From Vesta saturnalis (Eukaryota > Arthropoda > Insecta > Coleoptera > Lampyridae), in NCBI GenBank assembly GCA_036346205.1, contig JARFJB010000974.1, positions 1 through 64,000 on the forward strand: a stretch of DNA of 64,000 nucleotides, written 5' to 3'. Positions 20,645-31,213 of this stretch are shown piece after piece. The position numbers were made by a program, and so were the translations under genes. The notes beneath the pieces were generated by a model, which was not told the origin of the DNA, did no database searches, and saw nothing but the letters and a program-made list of their open reading frames with translations. Each line of letters begins with the position of its first letter. Position 1 is the stretch's first letter.

Positions 20645-21780
20645 TAGATCGATATAATGGTTTTGTTGCAATTATTGTGGAAAGATCTTGGATGCAGAAA
20701 CAAAATGCATTTCCAAAATGTTCATTGGAAACAACTAAATTTAAAAAATCTCAGACAAAATATACTGATTTGAAACCAGCTCCTGTCAAAAGGACCCTAG
20801 GCATTTTTTTAATCAAATGAGAAATAGTGCTGCGTCAAAAGGACCCTAGATCTATTAAATTTATATTTCATTGGGCAGGATTTATGATGTCACAAAATTT
20901 CTGAGTAAAATTAAATATTTCTGCATTTAGTATTCTTACATTAATTAAATTTTGGGAGAATATAAGAGATTAAAAATTAATGTATGCTTTTGGAAACAAT
21001 TACACCACTTGCATAGTTACCAAATTTTAATTTGGTCATCAATGAAATTTAAACACCGCCTTCTAGCTTTAATTCAGTATTTTGTTTACGGTAACTAAAT
21101 TATTACGGCACCAGGAATGAATTTCTAATAACATTAGCCCACACGGCACACTAAACGTCGATCTCCTTTTTTGGGCACTATTTACGTAGAACAGCAACGT
21201 TAAGCTGGGCACCCTGTACTCCATTTAATAGAAAAACTCAAGAGTTCCACAACGATATGAAATTATATTTAATAAGCTGAAACATCAACTTTGATTATAA
21301 ATCCTTCCAAGAGCGAATTCGCAAATTTTGCATATTTATCAAAACTGTATAGTAGCATACTGTAATTCTATGCTATCTAGATTAATTTTAAACTCCACAT
21401 AGTTGCTCTACAATAAACCACATAAGCTACCCCTATAACGTATAAACTAACTCTAATAGACAAATTCGATCTCCATTAAATATGATAAACTCTACAAGAA
21501 CAAAATTTAATAAGAAAAGCCGTCCATAAATCTAAATAACACTAATGGTTTCTCAATAATTAAGATAGAAAAAAACGCTACTCAGCTTCATTAATTGAAC
21601 AATCCCGTCTTAATAATAGGAGGAGTCTGTGTTGAGCTCTTTAACAGAACACACATGTTTTGGGAGAGAGTTTTTCTCAGACATTTCGATACGCTTATTG
21701 GCGATATCATATAAAAAGAACATACGACGTATGAGAACCGAGTACTAATCTTTTTATATCAGTAGTCTACAATCTTCGCA
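20645..21780. other. AT-rich stretch, little recognised
   Basis: Contains two copies of GTCAAAAGGACCCTAG (about 20787 and 20835) but no coding frame or RNA gene that I can support. The end (about 21755-21836) is probably the 5' untranslated part of the following LINE. Confidence 0.4.
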
Positions 21781-21836
21781 CCGGTAGTGTGTGGTTAAAA
21801 CCGCACAGATCCGGTCTCGGAGAAGAGCCAGCCAAG

Positions 21837-23154
21837 ATGTCGTCGGACGAAGACAGCGAGTACGAAGAAGGGGTTAAGTTCCCAGACATGTCCGCAGAAA
21901 TGTTCTACCTACAAGAATGGAGAAATTCACGGGAAGACGTCGAAGCAACAGACAAGCACATACAAGAACATCTCACGAAACTTCATAACCAAGAGAGAGT
22001 AATCGAAGAGCTGAAGGCAACTATAAAAACCCTTAAGGCTCAACACGAAGAAGTCCTAGCAAGACTCAACGCGACTACTGCAAAATCGGCAAACAAAACC
22101 ATAATCAAGACAACCGAAACCCGCGCAGAAGGTCAACGCGACAACGAGAATCCCCCGCACCCTAAGAAGAAGAGGCATAGCAGGAAGAAGAGAGGGAACG
22201 ACGGAACTCCCGAAACATCAAAGAAAACGACAGGAGCAACCGAAAAAATGCACGAGAAGATGGAAGTCTGCACAGCAGCTTCCCAACAAGAAAAAGATGA
22301 AGTCGCTCTCTCAGAAGAGGAAGAATTCAAGACCGTCACGAAGAAAGGCGGTGTTAAGCGGCAACGGGTGGACGCCGAAAAGAAAGGATCCCGCCACAAA
22401 TCCTCCACCGACAGGAGGATTACTCCAGGACTATGAAGAAGCTAGCCTCGGTCGGGATTACCCCAAAGGCTATCAGAACATCCAACGACGGGGTCAGAGT
22501 GATTTTAAGCACCCCTGAAGAATACAGGACGGTAACAAATGCATTGGATACCATCGGAGTGCACTTCAACGTGTAACTTTTAGAAGAATCAAAACCGCTA
22601 AAGGTAGTCATCAAGGGAATCCCGCACGACGACGAGATGCTAGAAACGGTACAGAACGATCTCAAATCCATGGCGTTTGACGTCCAGAAGGTTAGCCGGA
22701 TGTTCGCGGGACGAGAACACCGGAAAACCGCCATGGCACTGGTCCACCTCGAGAGAAGCGAAAGGGCCAAGGAGATTTTCAGCATCACGACATCGGATAC
22801 TTGAGGGTGCGAGTGGAGTCGCCCCACAAGAAGAACGGATCAGGTCAGTACTACAACTGCCAACGATACGGGCATACTACCAGCGGATGCCACGCACAGC
22901 CCCGATGTATGAAATGTGCGGGGACGTATCACACCAGGGAATGCAAGAAGACCCGAGAGACGGGAGAACCAAAGTGCTGCAACTGCACCGGATTGGACAC
23001 AGCAAATTACGGAGGATGCCCCGCCCATCCAAGAAATATCAAGAGAGGGAACGCCTCCATACCAGCAGAAGTAAGAAAACCGGCAAGGATGACCGAAGCA
23101 GGGATAAGCTACGCCCAGATGGCAGCGGGCAACAAGAAGCAGGCACCTGAATAA
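21837..23154 (+). pseudogene. Jockey-type LINE ORF1 (Gag-like nucleic-acid-binding protein)
   Basis: The chosen start is the ATG at 21837 (MSSDEDSEYEEG); an upstream in-frame ATG at 21789 is in a leader-like region. The N-terminal third is acidic with a coiled-coil-like Gln/Glu/Lys stretch. A lysine/arginine-rich segment follows. The frame breaks near 22425, resumes about 22432 and breaks again near 22800. The middle part (KPLKVVIKGIP at about 22596, then VSRMF and ALVHLERSERAKEIF) is the PRE_C2HC domain of Jockey-clade Gag. The last part has three zinc knuckles: CYNCQRYGHTTSGC, CMKCAGTYHTREC, and a third (CCNCTGLDTANYGGC) whose His is replaced by Asp. Two frameshifts, one stop and the lost His make it non-functional. 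Confidence 0.85.
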
Positions 23155-23510
23155 TCAGAAGACGAGGACTTCGCGCTCATCATGAAGATCGTGAAGGCAC
23201 TCAAGGCAACGAAATAGATCAAAGGATAAACTTACAGATGCGAAGACACATACCGTCGCACCATTTAAGCGGCCGACCCAACCACTGACAGAGAACAACG
23301 TCACCGAGGTGATCGGAAGCATAAAAGCCGAAGTTCATCTCAGGAAACAGGTATAGGTATATTTAATGTATTTATTTCAGGTACAGAAAATCTACAGATA
23401 CCATCAGAAAAGACGGAGGTATAGAGGGCTAGAGCCCGTAATACCGAGAGCAAATAACGATGACCGATGACCGATGACCGACCGTCTTAATAAAATTTAT
23501 TAATAATCAC
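23155..23510 (+). pseudogene. Remainder of Jockey-type LINE with most of ORF2 deleted
   Basis: After the Gag stop, only about 350 bp separates it from a (TGACCGA)n run and a TTAATAAAATTTATTAATAA end (about 23455-23510). A short frame at 23255-23350 (RPTQPLTENNVTEVIGSIK) reads like the region just before the fingers of a Jockey reverse transcriptase. The endonuclease and polymerase core are absent. The copy therefore looks like an internally deleted derivative rather than a genuine ORF1-only element. GTATAGG...TTTATTTCAG at 23350-23380 resembles an intron but is probably chance. Confidence 0.55.
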
Positions 23511-23639
23511 TGGTGTACCTATATTACACCTATAAGTATCACACATCTACCATCATCCTGGTAGATTAAGGGATGATAATACGAATTACAACCTTCTAAT
23601 ACTTTTGTGAAAGTTTGGCATTAAATAAACATTTAACAA

Positions 23640-24205
23640 CATTCCTATTGAAAGCTACCTTCTACTTCTTGTTCTTTTCTAATACGTGACTACTCTTGAT
23701 TTTGAACTAAAGTGGAGATTACTTGAAATGTAACCATTTGCTTGTGCTATTTGTTTTATAATTATAATTCATATTTCATTATTGAAATTTGTTTGGTTCG
23801 ATGGTAATGGCTCTATTTTATACTTTCTCTAGCGTAAATTTTATGTTAGGATGTAAACTATTCATATTAATTAAGAACTCATTAATAAAAATTGAGAAAT
23901 TATCAAAACATGCTAAAATATCAACATAACGAAACCAAAATTTAATCTATCAGAAATGTTTAATTCAAAATATTTGGTATTCTAAAATTATTCATAAAGA
24001 TATTAACTAGGATTGACCAAATTGGACTGCCCATAAGTACACCATTTTGTTGTAAATAAATCTTGTTATTGAATGTGAATTAATTTTGATTAACGCAGAG
24101 ATCAAATAATTGAATTAACTTCATTCTTGTAACTAATTCAACATTATTAAATAAAAAAATATTTAATAAAGGCGTACATTCTTGTTTTTCCTCCACAATT
24201 TCATT
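23640..24205 (-). pseudogene. Penelope-like element reverse transcriptase fragment
   Basis: On the minus strand, broken frames read in order: ELVTRMKLIQLFDLC (about 24140), a GVLMGSPIWSILVNIFM block (about 24040), the fingers-palm part of a Penelope reverse transcriptase where GLPMGSPLSP..A.IFM is usual, then FWFRYVD (about 23930), the catalytic YVDD region with the second Asp lost. N(M)NSLHPNIKFT follows at about 23850, a hallmark of the family. A later piece near 23700 reads like a decayed KP..SH segment. Penelope-like elements copy themselves by target-primed reverse transcription and encode a GIY-YIG nuclease, which is not visible here. It may relate to the hammerhead-like palindrome 4 kb to the left. 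Confidence 0.65.
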
Positions 24206-24451
24206 TATTTACTTTTATTAGGCAATTACATGAACTAAAAGTATTTAAAAAATCTTAAGTTTGTAGAAAAAATGCAAAGGCGTGGTAGTATACTAACAGT
24301 TGAAACTGTAATGTATCTAAATAAATCCATGTAAGCTGTGGTTAACAAAATCATGTAACATAACAATGGGAAGTCTGTAACAAAACTTATTTTTGAAGAA
24401 GAACCAAACATGTGTTAAAAGGTATTGTTAGAAACCAATTAGTTAGTGTTC

Positions 24452-24690
24452 ATGAAAAGGAATAAAGCATTCTAAAAATAATGCGACTTTACAACAAAAC
24501 GTAGATGATCTTGCAGCCTTTGCCTTAATACTACAACGAGCACAACGCCTTATTGACCCGTTAATTGGAAAATATGCCTCAACATTCATTCATACAGAAT
24601 TATCAGGTCTTACAGAACGCCCAGCAGGTTTTTTAAATCCGCAAGATTGGCCCTTTAGCAATTCATCAGCTAATAAACTTCTCAACAAAA
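24452..24690 (+). CDS. Unrecognised open frame fragment
   Basis: A frame open from about 24452 to a TGA at 24692, without a start codon of its own, encodes about 79 residues of balanced, protein-like composition: NVDDLAAFALILQRAQRLI, then a STFIHTELSGLTERPAGFL stretch, then NPQDWPFSN. It does not look like repeat translation. I do not recognise the family; it could be the end of a transposon or viral-derived gene. It abuts the minus-strand piggyBac remnant and is probably a truncated insertion. Confidence 0.3.
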
Positions 24691-25800
24691 GATGAGACAG
24701 ATTTTTTCCAAGACTTCTGCATGTTTACTTTATAACAGATGTTCTTGATATAGTCACTGATAGGTGATGGACACTCCAGAATTTCTTTCTTGCCTTCTTT
24801 ATTTCGTCTTCTAACAGTAGTTGATTTAGACGAATCGTGAAAAGAACTAGCAACTATAACACTTTTTGGCCCTATCTTTCCACTTACAAACTTAAGTGAC
24901 TCCACTTGCAGCATAGTCACTATCTATGCTTTTCTTCTTTCTTTAGGTAATACTTTCTATTTTTTCTAAGGGTGCCACAAGAATATATATCTTTTCCTAA
25001 CAATTTTAAGAGCAAATCAAATGTTTTAAAAAAGTTATCAAAATACAGTAACGTTTGCCATAGTAGTCTTTAGTTAGATCCAATACAGTTCATTCGCCCT
25101 GTGAAATTTGTTAGGAGACCAATAAAGTTTCAGTGCTGGTGGTTCATGATGAAAACCCATCAATATTAGAATAGGAATAAATCCTTACAACTCGCTGAGT
25201 GTGAAATTCAATTCGGTACCACAAATTTGTCGACAATATTTATTAGATTCATCTACAATGAAATGTAACATGGGTTCATCTGGAAAGTGTTTTAATAATT
25301 TAGTCGACTTTCCAATCCTCCGGTAAATGGTGGCCCATATGGTCCTGCGAATTCTTGTAATGAATAGGTGAGCAAGAAGTTTTTGAGAAGTTGTATTAAA
25401 GAGATTTTGGTTCACATTGAAATATCATTGCAGTATCATCTATAGATTATGTAACATCATTTTCATTATCTGATGAGACATCTGAGAAATTGTGTCTTTG
25501 TCTAGAATTTTCCTCGGGTTCATTTTGATAGTTTGGATCAGCTACAGAATCGTCACTATCAAAATCGCTATTTTCACATTGCTGGTAATGGGAACCCAAA
25601 GATTTAATCCTTAGGCTTCTAGATATGGAAGGTTTTGATACCTGTCGATCTTCATTTGAGGCAAGAGAATTGGAAGGTAAAGAATAGCTTGTAACTTTAA
25701 TTCCTGTATTAGTCGTCAGTCGAGATGCTTGAACTATGATACCACCATCTTCAGCGTCACTATGACCATCATAATCAGATTATCACATATAATAGTATAC
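24690..25800 (-). pseudogene. piggyBac-family transposase, decayed
   Basis: The minus-strand fragments run N- to C-terminal from right to left. An acidic N-terminal region (about 25800-25450) reads SDxED-rich. The DDE_Tnp_1_7 start is clear at 25415-25185: QKLLAHLFITRIRRTIWATI, then FPDEPMLHFIVDESNKYCR. Pieces around 25130 (PALKLYWSPNKF) and 25065 (NVTVF, where NVTVDNFF is expected) follow. The C-terminal part is at 24920-24666 (SGKIGPKSVIVASSFHDSSK, then VRRRNKEGKKEILECP). These transposases move elements at TTAA by DDD chemistry. Frameshifts, stops and missing catalytic segments show it is dead. I found no TTAA-flanked ends. Confidence 0.75.
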
Positions 25801-25908
25801 CAATACTAAACACAACATAATTGTTAGTAACAATTTGTAAATTAAATCAAGTTACAATTTGCTTTTTGTTTTCGTAATTTCGAATATTTTGGCACTCCTA
25901 AACATTAA

Positions 25909-27846
25909 CCTTTCCTCCTTAAGGCCCGATCTCTCTGACCGAGCGTATACACTATTCAACAGAACTTCCGGAATTGACCGAACAGAATGTTGTCACCCTC
26001 GATAGCTTCCTATTTTAAGGTTCTCGATTTAGTGCTGGTTTGGTGTTCAACTTGAGCGGATAGTTTTTGCGGTGCAACAGATTTCGGAACCACAGACTAT
26101 ATATTATTATATTTTTAAAAAGTCCCGTTTTGCTGTATTTCTCCTAACAGATTGTAAAACTAAATTCATGGCTTTGTTAATTATTATTTTTAATTTATTT
26201 TTATTCCTTGTTTTAGAAAAGTGCAACATGAGCTACGAAAACGAGCAAGCAAGGCTTCTTCAGTTATATGAAGAAGTTGAGCCAGATGACTTTCCACCAT
26301 TTGACGACTGTATATCAGAAGGAAGTGTAGAAGATAACGACCTTGAAATTCAAGATAGTAACACTGATAGTGAGCAGGAATTTGACGCGGATTCGGATAA
26401 TATAATTAGACAGCAACAGCAAATTATAGATAACCAAACCACAGTTCGAGTACCCTCATTTGTATCAAAAAAGGGTACAAGGTGGAAAAAACATGCTGTA
26501 ACCAAAGCAATAAGAACGCAAGCTCAAAATATTGTTCTCAATTTGCCAAGGATTAAGGGTCACGCTTTGAAATCAGAAACTTCTGCTCAAATGTGGGATT
26601 GTTTTTTCACTGAAGCTGTGCTCGAAATTATTGTCCATAATACTAATATTTATATCGAGATGAAGAGATATAAATCTGAAAATAATACGGCCCAGAAAAC
26701 CGACGTTTTGGAGATAAAGGCATTTATTGGACTGTTATATATGGCTGACGTAAATAAGAATAATCACCGAAATGCTGCAGATTTGTTTCGGACAAATGGT
26801 ACATCGTTGGAAATATACGGCCTGACGATGTCTTTGGTGAGATTTCAAATCTTGTTAAGTCATATTAGATTTGACGACAAACACACAAGGGAGGAACGTC
26901 AAAAAATTGACAAGTTGGCTGCACTTTGAGAGGTCTTCGAAATTGTAAACTCAACCTGGTCCCAAAATTTTTCCTTTTCTGAATATTGTACCGTTGATGA
27001 AATGTTACCTGCTTTTAGAGGGAAATGCCCTTTCAGAATATACATGCCCGGCAAACCAAATAAATATGGCATAAAGTTGTACGGACTTGTAGACCCAAAA
27101 ATGTTTTATTGCGGACATTTGGAAGGTTACGTTGGTAAACAACATCCAGGACCATATAAATTGGATACTTCAAATGCTGCATTATTACCCAGAATGTGCA
27201 AACCAATTAGCGGTACGAATAGAAACGTTACGATGGATAATTTTTTCACAAATAAATTGGTTGCTGATACTTTACTAAATGACCTTAAACTGACCATTCT
27301 AGGCACAATGCGAAAAAATAAACCAGAGATTCCAACTGAATTTCATCATAAACGTCGAAAAGACAAGTATGTTCGCTTTTCAGCAGAATTGTACTTCAGT
27401 TTCCTATAGTCCGAAACCCAGAAAAAATGTCATTGTTATGGCAACAATGCATTATGATGATACAATATTAATACTGGAAAACCCGATATCATAATTGACA
27501 ATAATTCAACAAAATCGGGGTGTTGATAAGATGATAGAAGCCTATAATTGTACGAGAGTGACGTGTAGGTGGCCCATGGTTCTTTTTTATACCTTATTGA
27601 ATGTTGCGGGAATTAATTCCTATATTATCTTCAAAAATAATAATTTAGATACTACGACACCTAGATTATTTCTTGAAAATCTTTCAAATAAAGAAATAAA
27701 ATTATAAAAACGAAGGGTGACTTTAATCTATTACCCAAAAAAAAGAATGGTCTAACATTTTAAAAAATTTATAGAAATTGTCTTTTTCGGTGTCAGAGAC
27801 CGGCCTTAAGGAGTTTGTGTGATGTAGCCACCGTATGGAGGAAAGG
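25909..27846 (+). mobile_element. piggyBac element with intact ends
   Basis: A 1938-bp element bounded by TTAA at 25905-25908 and 27847-27850. Terminal inverted repeats are CCTTTCCTCC (25909-25918) and GGAGGAAAGG (27837-27846). Just inside lie inverted subterminal copies: CCTTAAGGCCCGATCTCTCT at 25917 and its counterpart GTCAGAGACCGGCCTTAAGG at about 27792. Terminal plus internal inverted repeats with TTAA target duplication are diagnostic of piggyBac. The transposase inside is broken, so it could move only with enzyme supplied elsewhere. Confidence 0.92.
26228..27706 (+). pseudogene. piggyBac transposase, inactivated
   Basis: The start ATG at 26228 follows a likely splice acceptor (TTGTTTTAG at 26208-26216). 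The N-terminus is acidic (DDFPPFDDCISEGSVEDND), followed by the DDE_Tnp_1_7 domain: AFIGLLYMADVNK, LVRFQILLSHIRFDD, then a stop at 26927. The frame reopens with YCTVDEMLPAFRGKCPF (first catalytic Asp region, about 26990), KPNKYGIKLYGL, and NVTMDNFFT at 27228-27254 (second Asp). A frameshift near 27400 breaks the middle. The third segment (27495-27707) contains NRGVDKMIEAYNC and RWPMVLFYTLLNVAGINSY. The usual C-terminal Cys-rich zinc domain is not visible. The gene lies wholly within the TIR-bounded element. Confidence 0.88.
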
Positions 27847-27889
27847 TTAAACATCGAATGTTAACTTTGAGGTTATATTAGGTATGGGC

Positions 27890-30800
27890 GCACTATTACA
27901 TGTTGTAGAAAATCGTCGTTGCACGTGTAACATCTGCCATGTGCTGAACACCAAATTTTACAGGAGATGAAAAAAACTGTTTAACTTTTTATTAGAAAGC
28001 CTTAATTGTTATTTTATTTACTGTTCATACAATGTTTATACAATCTAGGGATCATAAATAATTGTCAGTTAATAGTTTAAATACAGTTTTAGCGAAACTA
28101 GTTCAAATATGCAACATGTCAGATATTACAAAAGCGTTTATCTTTGTAGATTTGAAGAATATAGAAACTGTCAACGACAAATTTAGCCCATTAACAAAAT
28201 TTAATGGTATGTTTGATGGAAAATTAGGTCATTATTAAACACATCTAATGATTTTAAGTTTATTATTAGCCTGAGCTTACAGATTAATAAAAATTAAAGG
28301 TTTTTCATTAAAAATATAAACAAAAAAAAATAACAACACAATTCGAGCAGTTTAAAGATTATTTTTTGGTTTTTTCTTTGCCTGGTACGTACGGTAACTC
28401 GTCGTAAAACGCATGGTGGTCTTACTCTGTCACTGACTTCAACTCTATGAGATGATCGTATTTGATTTTTGCGATAGGACGTGGGGAAAAATACGGGGAT
28501 TTTGGATTTTCATTGCCACATTTCCTTCTTTGAGGTAACCTTTCCCATGATTCGTTATGTCTGAGTCGAAACTGTGTCTCTCCATTAGGCAAGTATTTCA
28601 GACCGCGTATGTCAGTAACCACAGGGTCTCCAACCTTTTTGCCAGGTCTGTAGGGTTTCTTAGGCCTTGTTGCTCTCATGCGGGATATATAATCACCTAG
28701 GGAGTTAATGGTAGGCTTGAAGTAGTGTTCAAGAGTAGAATGAACAGAATCCGCTTGCATCATGGTATGTCCTTTTTCGATATAATATCTTTCGATTTAT
28801 CAGCATCGCTCAAAATAGAGGCTAAAACTTTATTTCGATTTTGGTAGTTGCACCCATCTGAAATTAAGGTAACATGCTTATAGTCTTGATCTAAATTTGA
28901 GATGAAATGATTTAGGCAGGAAGCCTAAATCATTGCTGGTTACTCCACCATTAACTTCATCCCACACATACAAGGTAACACTACTATCATTTATTTCATA
29001 GATGGTAAAATTATAGATTTGTAGCTTTTGCTTATAGTACATCTTAGACGCTAGTGTTTTTGGACTGAGTAGTACACTCGTCCTATCCATCGTGAGAACC
29101 AGTTTCTTCAGCTTCACGCTTGGCAGCTCTAGCTTCATTTTTCATTTTAATATGCTGTTGGAATGTATTATCATCTGCAAGACCTAGCTTTTGACCGCAG
29201 CATAGATCACACTGATCTTTCCTGGGCTGATGAATTCCTCTTTCAAGATACCGGTAACAAACTTCCTAGACCCAGGCTGATATTCGCTTTCTTTACACCA
29301 TTCTTCATAAACAGAATACATATGGCATATGGACCTAAAAGTCGATTCTACATAAGTCTTTGTCGAGGAGGACCTGCAATAATGGCTAGGAACTTTTGGT
29401 TACAATCTTAGCCATTCTCGAATCTTGTCATGCACAATTTTTTTCTTTCGTTTAGCAGGTGGTTCATCTACCTGATTAGGATCATCTTCCGCGTCTTGAA
29501 GATTGTCATCAGTGAGAAGGGGACTAAGAATTTTATTCCATCTATTAAACGTATCACGGCCCAAATCCAGTGTATTCAAGAAAAACGTTCTGCAAACTCT
29601 GACTTTGTGGCCTTTGTTGCTTGGAAAGTAAATGTCATGACCCGCATTCTTCTTGGTTTTATTACCGGTCTGTTTCATTCTCCTTTTAATATCTCTAATA
29701 ACTACTAAGCCTTTCACGTATGCAAATTTCCAAAATTCTTGAAAAACCTTTCTACGATCAAATTTCACTGCATCGAAAAGTTGTCTTAATGTACCTGCTT
29801 TTCTGTTTTCCCTCAGTAAAGTTATGAGTACAGCGTTCTCTAATTTTTCTTGGAATTCTACTAGTATTATGAGACACTTTTCCTTCGTGTGTTCTTTTGT
29901 AACCAACATAGCCACTTCTCCTTCTTAAACATGAACGTTTCCTTGAACCTCACCCTGATCGCTATTTTCAACGGTATTTTCTTCTTCTATTTCTTCTCCA
30001 TTAATCACGTTTTGGTTCACTTGATCAGTGGTAGCAGCGGCAATATTCATGTGTTGAGTATGTTGGGGAGGCCCATTTAAGCCCACTTCATCAAAATTTT
30101 CATTTTCGAACTTCTCATATTGTATTTCATTCGAGATTTCATTTTCACAGTGCAAGGCGTCGTCAATAATACTAAGCAGCTCATCATCAGTCACTAATAT
30201 AGATGTTTCTGGTTCACTTCTTTGGTTATTATAAGTATTAGTGATCTCTGTGAGTTCACTATTTCTAGCAAAGTTGTCTAGCCCCATTAACATTATCTTC
30301 TTGCCCCGTGAGTTCATTTCCTGAGTGATAACAAAAAAAAATTTAATATTTTTGGCTCACTTATTTCAGGACATCAATTCTTGAAAAGTGGTTCATTAAT
30401 AAATACTTTATAGATATATTGTAATACATTATACTAAAGTCGATTAAATAATTGAGCAGATATTTGTGAATAAGTTAACAGAAAATAAATCACATTAATA
30501 ATTTCTGTTTATTTTAGGTTATGTTGTGTTATTTAGTTTAATCTGATTCTCATAATAAAAATCTTGAAAGCACTTATTTGTGATAGAAATAGATGCACTT
30601 ACCTTATCGGATATTAATCAACTATAAAAACTAGATAACTTAAACTACGAAAACAGAACAATTCGGTCTTCCACACAATGTTAATTCACAACTAATAATT
30701 CCTACACATGACAGTTATTCACACTACTGAAAGTCTGCTATGTGTAAAGCAGAACAACAAACTACAAGAAAATACCTGTCATGTGCTGAACGTTCATATG

Positions 30801-30990
30801 GCCTATATTACAAGGTTACAATTTTTCCGGACTCATATCGCAAAATTTGAATTTCGATTTATACCTTAAAAATATATGCTTGTATAGTCTCATAGAACCA
30901 CCAAACCTGCCCACATTAAGCCCATAAAAGCAATTCAAAAAATGTGCATATGGCAGATGCTACACGCGCAACGACATATTTCATAGAGCG
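27890..30990 (-). mobile_element. DNA transposon of uncertain superfamily
   Basis: The 3.1 kb segment begins with GTCGTTGCACGTGTAACATC at about 27919. It ends with an inverted near-copy around 30955-30982 (reverse complement GTCGTTGCGCGTGTAGCATC, then TGCCATATGC). These ~30-bp matches look like terminal inverted repeats, though the outermost bases and target duplication are not clear. A minus-strand gene fills the inside. CATGTGCTGAAC occurs near both ends (27940, 30780), possibly a subterminal repeat. The predicted protein family is widespread in insect genomes. Sola is my best guess at superfamily, with low certainty. Confidence 0.6.
28422..30317 (-). pseudogene. Transposase-like protein of insect DNA transposon (possibly Sola)
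   Basis: Read right to left: an acidic N-terminal ORF (30317-29925, with Glu/Asp/Asn-rich sequence), then 29915-29400 with a basic KRRMKQTGNKTKK patch and PPAKRKKK nuclear-signal-like stretch. After a break come HYCRSSSTKTYVESTFRS (about 29370), a C-x2-C pair, then LVLTMDRTSVLLSPKTLAS (about 29090), where families of this type have an Asp in MDLQSVLLSP. SDGCNYQNRNKVLASILSD (about 28862-28806) carries a second conserved Asp. Finally 28763-28422 holds ADSVHSTLE and DPVVTDIRGLKYLPNGE, then LPQRRK. At least three frame breaks inactivate it. Confidence 0.65.
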
Positions 30991-31213
30991 GCACCTCCTT
31001 TCTTTGTTGATTTTCACAGTAGGTATAATAGGGACTTCCTTAGTCACATGGTCACTATGGTAACCACAGTGTGCTAAAGGGGTAAACATGTAAGTTATCT
31101 ATAATTCAAAACCACTTTTTAGCTTCTTCCTTGAGTTATCTTCTTTAAGCATTCTTAATTATTTTTTCATGGCGATAGCATTACTGCTAGTAATTATGGA
31201 ATTCCATGAAGTA

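Noticed and set aside
22133..22408. A 91-codon minus-strand frame.
   Set aside because: Shadow of the Gag-like gene on the other strand.
23349..23381. GTATAGG...TTTATTTCAG as a spliced intron after the Gag gene.
   Set aside because: Only 30 bp long and in a non-coding, deleted LINE region; below a workable intron size.
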